DNA of 64,000 nucleotides from WHSV01 sp050693895. Its GTDB lineage: Bacteria > Actinomycetota > CADDZG01 > WHSQ01. The notes beneath the pieces were generated by a model. The model was not told where the DNA came from and did no database searches. It saw only the letters and a program-made list of their open reading frames with translations. Location of the stretch: positions 40,073-104,072 of the forward strand of contig JBOGWS010000010.1 of assembly GCA_050693895.1 (NCBI GenBank), read 5' to 3'. Below are positions 8,808 through 17,527 of this stretch, piece by piece. Position 1 is the stretch's first letter, and every line of letters starts with the position of its first letter. Made by a program: the position numbers and the translations under genes.

Positions 8808-9212
8808 TTGCCACCGTTCTGGAAGGTTCTATGGGCGTCTCCCGGCTCGATCGTGGGTTTTCTGGTTGCGCCCTTCTTCGGGGACAGGCGCATCGTGGGA
8901 GGAGTCATGGTCTGCGAGGGTGCCGACTGGCCCCGCAGGCTCGGTTTCCGCCACAGGGCGATGACCCTTGGGCACGTCGTGCTGTGCGTCGATGACATCG
9001 ACGAGGGCACTCTCGAGCACGAGCTCGTCCACGTCGATCAGTGGGAACGCTGGGGCGTCGCGTTTCTCCCCGCTTATCTCGTGGCGACGCTGGGAGCCCT
9101 GCTGCGAGGCAGGCACTTCTACAGGGACAACGCCTTCGAGGTCCAGGCGAGGCGAATCTCCGGCCACAGAGCGTCGCAAGGATTCCGCCGCCCGGTGACG
9201 AATCTCTCTTAA
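8808..9212 (+). CDS. Small HExxH-motif protein, possible minimal zincin
   Basis: A 134-residue protein whose central EHELVHVDQWERWG carries an HExxH zinc-peptidase motif. A short hydrophobic N-terminus and a second hydrophobic patch (FLPAYLVATLGALL) suggest membrane association. A downstream DNAFEVQARR segment could supply a third ligand (Glu), as in small zincins. Start TTG at 8808 gives the full frame; no better ATG exists. Peptidase activity is inferred from the motif only. Confidence 0.6.
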   Translation: MPPFWKVLWASPGSIVGFLVAPFFGDRRIVGGVMVCEGADWPRRLGFRHRAMTLGHVVLCVDDIDEGTLEHELVHVDQWERWGVAFLPAYLVATLGALLRGRHFYRDNAFEVQARRISGHRASQGFRRPVTNLS

Positions 9213-9243
9213 GGCCCGGAACTACGACCTGGGAGAGATCTTG

Positions 9244-10851
9244 ATGAAGCCCGCCCTGCGCGTCGTCGTTATCTGCATTCTGCTCGCGTCGTCGTTCGTC
9301 AACGTCGTCGGTTTAAGCGCCGCGCAAACCTCCGACCGGGTCACCATCGAGGACCCGATCATCTTGGAGTCGAAGGACGGAACGCCGATCGTGGCGACGT
9401 TGATGCTGCCGCCCGGCGCGTCGGCGACTTCACCAGCACCCGTCGTCTTCCAGACCCACGGTTGGGGAGGGACGCGCGCGAAGTCGCCTTCGGAACTCTT
9501 GAGCGTCCTGCTCGAGCGCGGATACGCCGTGTTGACGTGGGACTCGAGGGGCTTCGGTGAGTCCGGGGGAGAGGCCAACATTGGAGCGCCCGGCTTCGAG
9601 GTAGCCGACGCTCGGATGCTCATCGACTATGTCGCGAGGCGATCGGAGATCCTTCAGGACTCTCCAGGTGATCCGCAGATGGGATGGATCGGCGGGTCCA
9701 ACGCTGCGGGCGTGCAGTTCAACACTGCCGCCGTCGACAAACGGGTCGACGCTCTCGTTCCTGAGATCTCGTGGGGCAACCTCGTGAGAGATCTCCTTCC
9801 CGGCGACGTGCTGAAGCAGACATGGGACCTGATCCTCTACGGGGCGGGCGGAGCGACGGCGGCGACACTCGGGATCTGGTCGCCCGCGGGACCTCAGGCC
9901 GGGATCTTCGCCCAGGAGATTCACGAGGCGTTCGTCCAAGGCGCTGCGCTCGGGGAGTTGGACGACAGTCTCATCGAGTGGTTCTCGAAGCGCTCGACGA
10001 CGGTCCGCTCCCATAGAGTCGACGCTCCAACTCTCATCATTCAAGGGAGCGTCGACACGCTGTTCCCGCTCAACGACGGATTCGAGAACTACCGTCACCT
10101 CCTGCGCGCGGGCACCCCCGTGAAGCTCATTACCTACTGCGGCGGCCACACGCTCGGCTGTGAATATCCCGGCGGGACCAGCGGCGACCCGAAGAATGTC
10201 AGTGAGGCGCGTTCGCTACCCGATCAGCGCATTCTTGCGTGGCTCGATCGCCACGTTCGTAACAAGGGCGTCGGCACCGGAGCACCCGTGGAGTGGCAGG
10301 CGCAGGACGGCTACTACTACGAGTCCCCCTCATTTCCGCTTCCCATGACGAGGGGCCGGGCGACGAGGCCAACCACTGATGTGACGCTGACCGGGCCGGG
10401 TGCCACCGGTGGTGACGAGCTCGCCTCCGGCGGACCCGCCCCGCAGACAGAGATCGGCACGACCGCTCACCGAGCCACGATTCTTGGCAAGGCCAATCGA
10501 CCGCGCGCGGTTCTCGGTAACCCGCGCATCTCGATCGAGGGCAGCGTGCTGGGGGTGAAGGGCCATTCGTTCTTCGAGCTCATCGACGTTGCGCCCGACG
10601 GGACGCGCGTGACGCTGGACGATCAGACGATGCCGCGCGCGCTTCCCCTCGGCGAATTCAAGAAGAGCTTCGACATGCACGGCGTAAGCTGGATGCTGCC
10701 GCGCGGGCATAAGCTCGAGCTCGAGATCACAACCGGTTCTACGCAGTACTCGACTCCCCGGACCGGCCCCTACCAGGTGACGTTCGACGAAGCTGTGGTG
10801 AAGCTGCCGATGACGCGCTGGCCGGCGCATCACTACCGAGTCGCACCCTAG
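9244..10851 (+). CDS. Secreted CocE/NonD-type alpha/beta hydrolase
   Basis: About 535 residues with an N-terminal signal peptide (VVVICILLASSFVNVVGLSA, cut near AQTSD). The catalytic domain has nucleophile Ser in WIGGSNAAG, a DSRGFGESGGE segment, Asp in GSVDTLFPLND and His in CGGHTLGC. The C-terminal part (from about residue 350) looks like the X-Pro dipeptidyl-peptidase C-terminal jelly-roll domain. Members cleave esters or N-terminal dipeptides; the substrate is unknown. The ATG at 9244 follows GGGAGAG; a TTG just upstream at 9241 is also in frame. Confidence 0.85.
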   Translation: MKPALRVVVICILLASSFVNVVGLSAAQTSDRVTIEDPIILESKDGTPIVATLMLPPGASATSPAPVVFQTHGWGGTRAKSPSELLSVLLERGYAVLTWDSRGFGESGGEANIGAPGFEVADARMLIDYVARRSEILQDSPGDPQMGWIGGSNAAGVQFNTAAVDKRVDALVPEISWGNLVRDLLPGDVLKQTWDLILYGAGGATAATLGIWSPAGPQAGIFAQEIHEAFVQGAALGELDDSLIEWFSKRSTTVRSHRVDAPTLIIQGSVDTLFPLNDGFENYRHLLRAGTPVKLITYCGGHTLGCEYPGGTSGDPKNVSEARSLPDQRILAWLDRHVRNKGVGTGAPVEWQAQDGYYYESPSFPLPMTRGRATRPTTDVTLTGPGATGGDELASGGPAPQTEIGTTAHRATILGKANRPRAVLGNPRISIEGSVLGVKGHSFFELIDVAPDGTRVTLDDQTMPRALPLGEFKKSFDMHGVSWMLPRGHKLELEITTGSTQYSTPRTGPYQVTFDEAVVKLPMTRWPAHHYRVAP

Positions 10852-11348
10852 GAGTCACGCGCACTCAGGTCGACAACGGGCGCGGCGGTTGCTTCCTGGA
10901 GCTCTCTGGGATCAACGGGGAAGACCGTGTCGGGCCGGCCGGCGGCAGCCCAGACCTCGTCGTAGGCGAGGAGGTCGGCGTCCATGAACACCGGAATCTC
11001 GGTAGCGTGCCCGAAGGGGGGAGTGGCGCCGATCGAGAATCCCGATGCGGCCCGGGCGACCTGGGCATCGGCTTTGTCGAGCGAATCGACGCCGGCGGCC
11101 GCCGCGGCCCTGGCGAGGTCGACTCGGTTGGCCCCCGACACGAGCAGCAGGATCGGGCGTTTGTCGGCCTCGAAGACGAGCGACTTCACGATCTGGCCGA
11201 CCTCACAGCCCACGTGTCGGGCAGCGTCGGCGGCGGTGCGTGTCTCCTCGTCGAAGGTCACCGGCCGGACGTCGATGCCGAGGGCGCGGCCGGCCGCGAT
11301 GACGTTCTCGCCCTTGGGATCTGCAAACTGCTCTCTCGCCTCGCTCAT
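10848..11348 (-). CDS. YbaK/EbsC-family aminoacyl-tRNA deacylase
   Basis: About 166 residues. VGCEVGQIVKSLVFEAD supplies the catalytic Lys of YbaK-type trans-editing deacylases, and GFSIGATPPFGH is the family glycine-rich loop. Such proteins hydrolyse mischarged tRNA (for example Cys-tRNAPro); the exact tRNA cannot be read from the sequence. The ATG at 11348 (MSEAREQFADP) is chosen; the upstream frame is noise. It is convergent with the CocE hydrolase and the two stop codons share a 4-base CTAG. Confidence 0.85.
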   Translation of the reverse strand: MSEAREQFADPKGENVIAAGRALGIDVRPVTFDEETRTAADAARHVGCEVGQIVKSLVFEADKRPILLLVSGANRVDLARAAAAAGVDSLDKADAQVARAASGFSIGATPPFGHATEIPVFMDADLLAYDEVWAAAGRPDTVFPVDPRELQEATAAPVVDLSARDS

Positions 11349-11689
11349 GGAGCAAAGATAGAACACGAATTTCACCGAACGCGAGAACGACCCCCCGAGC
11401 CTGGAGGGGGGCCGTTTCTCGTGATGTGGCTCGGGATGGTCGCGGGTCCACGCCGAGCGAAGAACCATCTTTTCTCTGCCCGATTCCTACCCCCGGCCGG
11501 TGCGTCAAAACTGACACTTCGTAACAATTTTCGCGAACCAGGCAAAGCAAGCAAGAACGAGGGAGGGGCTCTCCGACCTGCGTCGACGCGCAGGTATTCG
11601 GGGGCTTCGAGGGTTCGATGGAATCCGTTATAGGTTCGGCGCCTCGCCCGGGACGCCGGCTCGTCAAGCAATGCAAGGAGAAGCGCCGC
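11349..11689. promoter_or_regulatory. 341-bp divergent intergenic region
   Basis: Separates the YbaK gene (minus) from the SDR gene (plus). It holds an imperfect hairpin (11383-11396 pairing with 11406-11420 through six G:C pairs and an outer GAGAA/TTCTC arm) just upstream of YbaK. A perfect palindrome TTCGCGAA lies at 11530-11537. An inverted repeat of 7-bp arms lies at 11576-11595. GTTATAGG at about 11627-11634 could be a -10 region for the SDR gene. No ORF of coding quality was seen. Confidence 0.4.
11576..11595. promoter_or_regulatory. Candidate operator, 20-bp inverted repeat
   Basis: ACCTGCG (11576-11582) and CGCAGGT (11589-11595) form perfect 7-bp arms around TCGACG. The size is like TetR-family operators. 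It lies about 95 bases upstream of the SDR start. The regulator is unknown and the role is inferred. Confidence 0.3.
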
Positions 11690-12523
11690 ATGCAGTTGTC
11701 AGGCAGCGTCTGCGTCGTAACCGGAGCGTCGAGCGGCATCGGCCGGCGCACCGCCCTCGACCTAGCCCGCAAAGGTGCGCGCGTATGCGTCGTCGCCCGG
11801 CGGCACGAGTTGCTCGATGAGGTCCTGGCCGATCTCGGAGGCTCCGATGGGGGACACACCCTGTTCGTATGCGACGTCTCCGACCGCGCGCAGGTGAGCA
11901 AACTGGCCGAACACGTTTCTGCCACATACGCGCGCTGTGACGTCCTCGTCAATAACGCCGGCTACTCAGACGACGGGACGTTCGACGGCCCGGACGACAT
12001 CGAAAGACTGGAACGGGTCATGGCCGTCAACTTCTACGGCATCGTCTACTGCACGGGCGAACTACTCCCGCTGATCGTTCGGTCCGCACCGTCGAGCATC
12101 GTCAACGTCTCGTCCGTTGCGGGTCGGCTAGCGCTCGGAGGAAACGCTTCGTACAGTGCGAGCAAGTTCGCCGTAAACGGATTCTCCGAGTCACTCCACA
12201 TCGATCTCGCAGGCCGGGATGTGTGCGTGAGCTTGATCGAACCAGGGTTCATTCCCACAGAGGGGTTTCCTCACGACGACTTACAGAAGGACTCCCTGAT
12301 GCAACATACTCTCGGCACGGTCGAGGACGTCTCGACCGCCATCATCGACGCCATCGAGAACCGCAAGATGGAGCGCTTCGTACCGCGCTGGTATCACCTG
12401 TTGCAACTGCCGCGCGTCCTGCTTCCTCCGCTACACCGATGGGCATCCCTGAAGTTGAACGAAGTGCGGTCCCGGCGCAAGTCTGAGGGGACAGACGCAC
12501 GCACCGAGGGAAGGGCCTCATGA
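11690..12523 (+). CDS. Short-chain dehydrogenase/reductase (SDR)
   Basis: About 277 residues. Motifs are the GASSGIG cofactor turn near the N-terminus, NNAG, and the catalytic YSASK. The C-terminal part (HRWASLKLNEVRSRRKSEG) is basic. It oxidises or reduces an unknown carbonyl/alcohol substrate with NAD(P). The ATG at 11690 follows AAGGAGAAG and gives the standard SDR N-terminus. Its stop overlaps the next start (ATGA at 12520), so it forms a pair with the epimerase. Confidence 0.85.
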   Translation: MQLSGSVCVVTGASSGIGRRTALDLARKGARVCVVARRHELLDEVLADLGGSDGGHTLFVCDVSDRAQVSKLAEHVSATYARCDVLVNNAGYSDDGTFDGPDDIERLERVMAVNFYGIVYCTGELLPLIVRSAPSSIVNVSSVAGRLALGGNASYSASKFAVNGFSESLHIDLAGRDVCVSLIEPGFIPTEGFPHDDLQKDSLMQHTLGTVEDVSTAIIDAIENRKMERFVPRWYHLLQLPRVLLPPLHRWASLKLNEVRSRRKSEGTDARTEGRAS

Positions 12524-13488
12524 AGCTTTTCGTAACGGGGGCGACAGGGTTCATCGGAACCCACGTCGTCGAGCGATTGCGCGCCGGGGGCGACGTGGTG
12601 GCGCTCGTGCGATCGCCCGACAGAGCCGGGGCCCTGAAGAGGCTCGGATGCGAGCTCGTGCAGGGACGGCTGACGGACGAGGACGTTATACGCGCCGGAG
12701 TCTCCGACTGCGATGGGATCGTCCATATCGCCGCGGACTACAGACTCGGAGTCACGGATGACGAGTGCAGGGACATGCATCGGAGCAACGTTTTAGGCAC
12801 CAAGTTGCTGTTTGAGGCGGGTTTGGAGGCGGGCGTCGATCGAATTCTGTACGTGTCGACCATCAACTACTTCGGCAACACCTTCGGGCGCGTCCTGAAG
12901 GAAGGCGACGAGCGGCCGTCCATGGACTTTCTTTCGTGCTACGACGAGACGAAGTACCGGGCCCACGAACTCGCACTCGAGTACATCGAGCGCGGTGCCC
13001 CCATCGTCATCGCGCAGCCCGGTTCGGTGTACGGGCCCAAGGACCACTCGCAGGTTGGACTCATGATCTCCGACGCACGGCGGGGCCGCGCGAAGGTGAT
13101 GATGTTCCCCGAGCTCGGGATCAACATGGTCTACGTGGAGGACGTCGCCGACGGCATCATCCTCGCATTCGACAAGGGGAAGGTGGGCGAGACGTACATC
13201 CTCGGAGGGCACATCGGCACGATGGGGGAGCTCGTGCGGCGCGTGGCCGAGCTGTCAGGTCACAGACCGCCGAAGCTGTCGCTGCCGACGTCGCTGATTC
13301 GAGCGTCGCTACCCTTCGGCCCGGTCATCGCGAAGGTTATGGGGCTTCCCCCCAACCTGCGCGAGCTGGTAAAGGCATCGGACGGTGTCACCTACTGGGC
13401 GACCGACGACAAGGCGCGTCGCGAGCTCGGTTACTCGCCGCGCAGCCTCGATGACGGACTACGTCAGATGCTCAGCGAGTCCAACTGA
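12520..13488 (+). CDS. NAD-dependent epimerase/dehydratase (extended SDR)
   Basis: A 322-residue extended SDR with GATGFIGTH at residues 7-15 and the catalytic YDETK (YxxxK). The N-terminal Rossmann region and GSVYGP segment fit the dihydroflavonol-4-reductase/sugar-epimerase group. Substrate unknown; translational coupling to the upstream SDR suggests a shared lipid or sugar modification. The last 17 bases overlap the convergent metallophosphoesterase gene. Confidence 0.85.
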   Translation: MKLFVTGATGFIGTHVVERLRAGGDVVALVRSPDRAGALKRLGCELVQGRLTDEDVIRAGVSDCDGIVHIAADYRLGVTDDECRDMHRSNVLGTKLLFEAGLEAGVDRILYVSTINYFGNTFGRVLKEGDERPSMDFLSCYDETKYRAHELALEYIERGAPIVIAQPGSVYGPKDHSQVGLMISDARRGRAKVMMFPELGINMVYVEDVADGIILAFDKGKVGETYILGGHIGTMGELVRRVAELSGHRPPKLSLPTSLIRASLPFGPVIAKVMGLPPNLRELVKASDGVTYWATDDKARRELGYSPRSLDDGLRQMLSESN

Positions 13489-14788
13489 AGGCTCGATCGG
13501 ACTCGGCCCCGCGCGCGTAGTTGCGGTGGATCTGTCCGGAGACCGGATAAGCCTCGCGCAGGAGATCCTCGTTGGAGATCTGGTGGAAGTGATAGGCGTA
13601 GCCGTTGGCCGTGACATCCACAAGTCCATAGCCGAACGGGTAGTCGCGCGGGATCCCAACTTCGGTCACGGGAACTATGCCGAAGCGTCCCGACAGCTTG
13701 TTGCGGTGAGTGTGACCCGCAAAGACCCCGAATACATTGCCCGAGTCGCAGACGGCGTGCAGCCTGCCGGAGTCCGCGTCGCGCAGACCGAAGACGATTG
13801 GCGGAAAGCTCGTGAATGGCTGGGTCGGGTGATGAAGGAAAACGAAGGCCGGAGGGGAGCCCGGCGCCGCGACCTCGGCGAGGATCTCGTGCTGCGGTGT
13901 CGTGAGGGCGCCGCGCACTATGGCTCCGCCGTTTCCGTCCATGAACTGTCCGGACACCAGGTTGTAGGGGGCGAACGGGGAGGCGACCTCCTCGGCCGAA
14001 TCGAGTAGCACGAATCTGTGACCTTCGTGCTCGGTCATGTGCCCATCGGGCGATCTGTTGAAGTGCTCGGTGAAGTACTCCCGTCCCGCCAGACGCTCCT
14101 CTTCGGTCGAGTACATGTCGTGGTTGCCCGTGATCACCTCCCAGGGCATGGCCAGTTCATTCATGATCTTCGCCGCCTGTGCGAACTCGTCGCGCTTGCC
14201 GTGATCCGCGAGGTCGCCCAACTGGATCGTGAGGTCGGCCCCCGAGTCGTTGATGTCGGCGATCGCCGCTCGGGCCATCGCCTCACCCGATGGAGACCCG
14301 ATATGAATGTCCCCGAGGATGGCGAAGCGGAACGCGACGTCGCCGGGAGGCTCCACCGGAGGCGTAGGGACTGCCTCGTAAGGCGGCGCCGCCGGCATCT
14401 CGGGGGCGCTCAGGATTTGTTTGTCGCTCTCGTGCAGCTCCTTGAGCCGGTCCGCGCCCTCGGACAGGAGGTCGCCGGCATGGGCGTCGACCCAGTCGGC
14501 GAGCCGGGTCACGAACCAGTCGGCGAGCGGCGTGGCGCCGGGGTCGTCGCCGACCAGGCTCGTTATCCACTCGGCGTGTCCCTCGGCTATCGGAGGGTCG
14601 GTTCGGCGGCCTCGCTCGCTCAGCTCTCGTTCGAAGATGGCCGCGGCGTCAAGGGCGGTGTGTGACGAGGCCTCGAAGCGCCGGTCGGCCGCCGCCCAGC
14701 GCCGGTAGACGAGGGAGCGGGCGGTCTCGACGGCCCACGCGCTCCGCATCAGGTCGGTGACGACGTCCTGCCTCGGGTCGCGGCTCAT
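13472..14788 (-). CDS. Calcineurin-like metallophosphoesterase with helical N-terminal domain
   Basis: About 438 residues. The N-terminal 130 residues are helical and unlike the phosphoesterase fold (function unknown). The catalytic domain then shows GDIHIG, LGDLADHG, TGNHDMYS and GHTHRNK, the standard dimetal-binding motifs. It probably cleaves phosphoesters such as cyclic nucleotides or nucleotides, but the substrate is not resolved. The ATG at 14788 is preferred to a TTG one codon upstream. Confidence 0.85.
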   Translation of the reverse strand: MSRDPRQDVVTDLMRSAWAVETARSLVYRRWAAADRRFEASSHTALDAAAIFERELSERGRRTDPPIAEGHAEWITSLVGDDPGATPLADWFVTRLADWVDAHAGDLLSEGADRLKELHESDKQILSAPEMPAAPPYEAVPTPPVEPPGDVAFRFAILGDIHIGSPSGEAMARAAIADINDSGADLTIQLGDLADHGKRDEFAQAAKIMNELAMPWEVITGNHDMYSTEEERLAGREYFTEHFNRSPDGHMTEHEGHRFVLLDSAEEVASPFAPYNLVSGQFMDGNGGAIVRGALTTPQHEILAEVAAPGSPPAFVFLHHPTQPFTSFPPIVFGLRDADSGRLHAVCDSGNVFGVFAGHTHRNKLSGRFGIVPVTEVGIPRDYPFGYGLVDVTANGYAYHFHQISNEDLLREAYPVSGQIHRNYARGAESDRAFSWTR

Positions 14789-14820
14789 CAATAGAAAATA
14801 AGGGGGCCGAGGCGATACGT

Positions 14821-14882
14821 CTTTCCCGCGGTCCCGCCGAGCCGGCCCCGCCTTTCCCGCGGTCCCGCCGAGCCGGCCCCGC
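14821..14882. repeat. Perfect 31-bp tandem duplication
   Basis: Two identical 31-bp units (14821-14851 and 14852-14882) sit in the short region between the metallophosphoesterase and dCMP deaminase starts. Each contains CCCGCGG and GAGCCGGCCCCG. This is a recent tandem copy, not a CRISPR (only two units, no spacer). Confidence 0.9.
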
Positions 14883-14904
14883 GCGGTCGCCTACAATCTC
14901 GTGC

Positions 14905-15366
14905 GTGTCCACCATAGGCGGAGCCACCCAGCGAACCGACTGGGATCGATACTTTCTCAACCTCGCGAGAGAGACGGCGACCAGGTCTAATTGTGTGAGG
15001 CGCCAACACGGCTCGGTGATCGTCAAGAATCGGCGCATCCGCTCGACCGGGTACAACGGCCCACCCTCCGGACATCCCCACTGTAGTGACGGGGCCTGCC
15101 CCCGCGCCCGGGGTGAGACGCCCAGCGGCTGGAATCATGACGACTGCATCGCGATCCATGCCGAGGCCAACGCCATCCTCTACTCTTCCCCGGAGGAGCG
15201 CGAGGGGGCGACGATCTACATCACCGGCGTCCCGTGCTTCGGGTGCGCGAAGCTGATCGCCAACTCGGGCATCGAGGAAGTCGTCGCCGAGGGCGAGACG
15301 TACAGCGACTGGGACAAGGTCTACAACTTCCTGCTCAACTCCCAGGTGCGCGTCCGACTGCTCTAG
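14905..15366 (+). CDS. Deoxycytidylate (dCMP) deaminase
   Basis: A 153-residue cytidine-deaminase-fold enzyme. The zinc site is HAEANAIL (His, catalytic Glu) with PCFGCAKLI (two Cys). An extended N-terminal region containing RQHGSVIVKN and the CSDGACPRA loop fits the dCMP/ComEB group, which makes dUMP for thymidylate synthesis. GTG start at 14905. It is convergent with the methyltransferase gene with a 4-base overlap. Confidence 0.85.
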   Translation: MSTIGGATQRTDWDRYFLNLARETATRSNCVRRQHGSVIVKNRRIRSTGYNGPPSGHPHCSDGACPRARGETPSGWNHDDCIAIHAEANAILYSSPEEREGATIYITGVPCFGCAKLIANSGIEEVVAEGETYSDWDKVYNFLLNSQVRVRLL

Positions 15367-16019
15367 CCGGTGACTGGTTTCAGGGCCTCGATAAGAGTTG
15401 CGAAGCGCTGGCTTCTGACCGAGCGCAACGCCAGGCCGGCCCCCGTCAGCGCAACCACCAACTCCCGCCGTGACTTGAGGACCGTGGGCAGCTTGCGTCC
15501 CACGCTGGGAGGCAGCGCGGCTGCCACGGGCATCGTGATCACCGAGGCGTAAAGGGATGCGCCGGGGGCGAGCACGCGAGCCAGCTCGGCAACAGATTCC
15601 TCAAGCCCCGGGATCACCTGGAGCCCGTTGGTGCAGAGGATCGCGCCGAAGCAGTTGTCTGAGAAAGGCAATCTGTGCGCGTCTGCCTGGACGGCTACGA
15701 GATTGTCGACACCGGCCTCGGCTCCCGCTCGCTTCGCTCGCTGCACCATGCCTGCGGCGATGTCTGCGCCCACGACGAGCCCATCATGTGCGGCCGCGGC
15801 CGTGACGGTGAAGAACGCGGTGCCGACCGGCATATCGAGGAGCGGCCGCGTGCCGGCGCCTGCAACGGCCCGGCGGCCTTGTTCGAGGGCGAGGTCGTTG
15901 AGATCACCGCCGAGGAGTGGAAAGGCGCGCTGCACGACCACTGGTTCGTAGACGCGGTCGGCGGACCACGAGTAGAGGTTGGCGATGGTCCGCTTGATGA
16001 CCTCGCGGCCGCGGTTCAC
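15363..16019 (-). CDS. Class I SAM-dependent methyltransferase
   Basis: About 218 residues. LLDMPVGTAFFTVTAA is a degenerate motif I, followed by GLVVGADIAAGMVQRAKR (acidic ribose-binding residue) and LPFSDNCFGAILCTNGLQVIP, in the style of UbiE/COQ5 enzymes. The GTG at 16019 overlaps the ligase stop (GTGA) and is favoured over a start 51 codons upstream inside the ligase gene. Substrate unknown; it sits at the end of the LigD-like cluster. Confidence 0.75.
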   Translation of the reverse strand: MNRGREVIKRTIANLYSWSADRVYEPVVVQRAFPLLGGDLNDLALEQGRRAVAGAGTRPLLDMPVGTAFFTVTAAAAHDGLVVGADIAAGMVQRAKRAGAEAGVDNLVAVQADAHRLPFSDNCFGAILCTNGLQVIPGLEESVAELARVLAPGASLYASVITMPVAAALPPSVGRKLPTVLKSRRELVVALTGAGLALRSVRSQRFATLIEALKPVTG

Positions 16020-17527
16020 CGGGGGTCGAGACCGGCGGCCTCGATGAGCGCCTCGAGCGTGCACTCCTCGGGGTCCTTGTCCGTCCGCAGTCCTTTGAAC
16101 GACGGTGCCCGCAGACGGAGGCCGCTGGTGAGCTCCCGGAACTCGACTATCGCAACCTGTCGTGGCTCGCACCAGCGCGCATTGCGAAGTGCTTTGCCAA
16201 AGCGACTAGGAGGAAGTCCCGTGGGATCTTCGACGAAAGGACAACTGTCGCTCTCGAGCTCCTTCAGCTTGGGCTGCAGCTCCCTGAGCGTCCTGTCGGT
16301 GAAGCCCGTGCCGACCGCACCGATGAAGCGAAGGCCCTCGTCGTCGAACACGCCGGCCAGGAGCGCGCCAAACGACGACGTTCTGGCGCCCTCGCCCGGC
16401 GACCAGCCGCCGATGACGATGTCGGCGTCGTAGGTGAGCTTGATCTTCAGCCATTCGCGCGTGCGCTTGCCGACCCGGTAGGGAGAGCCGAGCTTCTTGG
16501 CGACGATTCCCTCTAGGTTCTGGGCCTTGGCGGCCTCCGACAGGGCCGTGCCCTCCCCGACAACCGCCTGCGAGATCTGAATCCGTCCGTTCGGTACGAC
16601 GATCTCCTCGAGCAGCTCCCGGCGACGGTCGACCGGTTCGTCCACCAGTCGCCGACCGTCCATGTAAAGGACGTCGAAAACGATGAACGACACGGGAATC
16701 GACTTCATCGCTTGCGCTACCTGTGCTTGGTTCTGGAGGTTGATCCGACTCTGGAGTTTCTCGAAGCTCGGGCGCCCCCTGTGGAACGCGACGACCTCGC
16801 CGTCGATGATCGCATCGAGAGCGACCAGTTGTTCGTGGAGCCTGTGCAACTCGGGATAGGACGCGGTCATGTTCTTCTGGTTGCGTGAAACGAGCATGGT
16901 CTCGCGCTCGCACACCGCAAGGGCGCGCACTCCGTCCCACTTGGGTTCGAACATCCAACTCTCGTCGTCGAAAGGCTCGCGCTCGAGTGTCGCCATCATC
17001 GGCTTGAGCTCGGGTGGGCTCTCCGGGGATGGACGGTAGCTCTTCCGGAAGAAAACGAGCCACTCGTCTTTGGCCGACATCTTCTCGGGGAGGATCATGT
17101 GCCACTCCCCGTCGAAGCGCTCGCCCTTGAGCCTGAAGGTCAGCTTCCCCGGCTCCTGCTCGAGCACCTCGTAGGTCCCCGAATCGAAGATGCGAACCTC
17201 GCCGGCGCCGTAATTGCCCGCGGGGATGGTCCCGGAGAACTGCCCGTAGTCGAAGGGGTGATCCTCGACGTGCACTGCGAGATGCGGCTTTCCTTTCGTG
17301 AGCGGGAGGTTCTTCGGCACCGCCCACGAGGCGAGCACCTGCGTGTCGCCGTTGAACATCTCGAGCCTGAGATCGAAGTGCAGCCTGGTGGCGTGGTGTT
17401 GATGGATCATGAAGGAGTCGCCGGGGCGAGCGGTCGTGACGTCGACGTTGCCCGAGAAGGTCGCCGCCGGTTCCGGAGTCTCGTCGAAACGCCTCTTGTC
17501 GGTGTAGTCGCGCGTCTTCTCAGCCAC
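16016..17527 (-). CDS. ligD: ATP-dependent DNA ligase with N-terminal 3'-phosphoesterase domain (split LigD)
   Basis: A 503-residue protein combining two of the three LigD domains. The 3'-phosphoesterase domain (about 34-160) has HQHHATRLHFDLRLE (His42, His44, His45, His50, Asp52). The ligase domain has EPKWDGVR with adenylation Lys196 and C-terminal oligonucleotide-binding features. The polymerase domain is not in this protein; it is a separate gene at 18971-19969. The GTG start at 17527 overlaps the DUF72 stop. Roles in non-homologous end joining are inferred from family knowledge; no Ku gene is visible. Confidence 0.9.
   Translation of the reverse strand: MAEKTRDYTDKRRFDETPEPAATFSGNVDVTTARPGDSFMIHQHHATRLHFDLRLEMFNGDTQVLASWAVPKNLPLTKGKPHLAVHVEDHPFDYGQFSGTIPAGNYGAGEVRIFDSGTYEVLEQEPGKLTFRLKGERFDGEWHMILPEKMSAKDEWLVFFRKSYRPSPESPPELKPMMATLEREPFDDESWMFEPKWDGVRALAVCERETMLVSRNQKNMTASYPELHRLHEQLVALDAIIDGEVVAFHRGRPSFEKLQSRINLQNQAQVAQAMKSIPVSFIVFDVLYMDGRRLVDEPVDRRRELLEEIVVPNGRIQISQAVVGEGTALSEAAKAQNLEGIVAKKLGSPYRVGKRTREWLKIKLTYDADIVIGGWSPGEGARTSSFGALLAGVFDDEGLRFIGAVGTGFTDRTLRELQPKLKELESDSCPFVEDPTGLPPSRFGKALRNARWCEPRQVAIVEFRELTSGLRLRAPSFKGLRTDKDPEECTLEALIEAAGLDPR

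Noticed and set aside
14821..14882. CRISPR-like repeat
   Set aside because: Only two adjoining units and no spacer.
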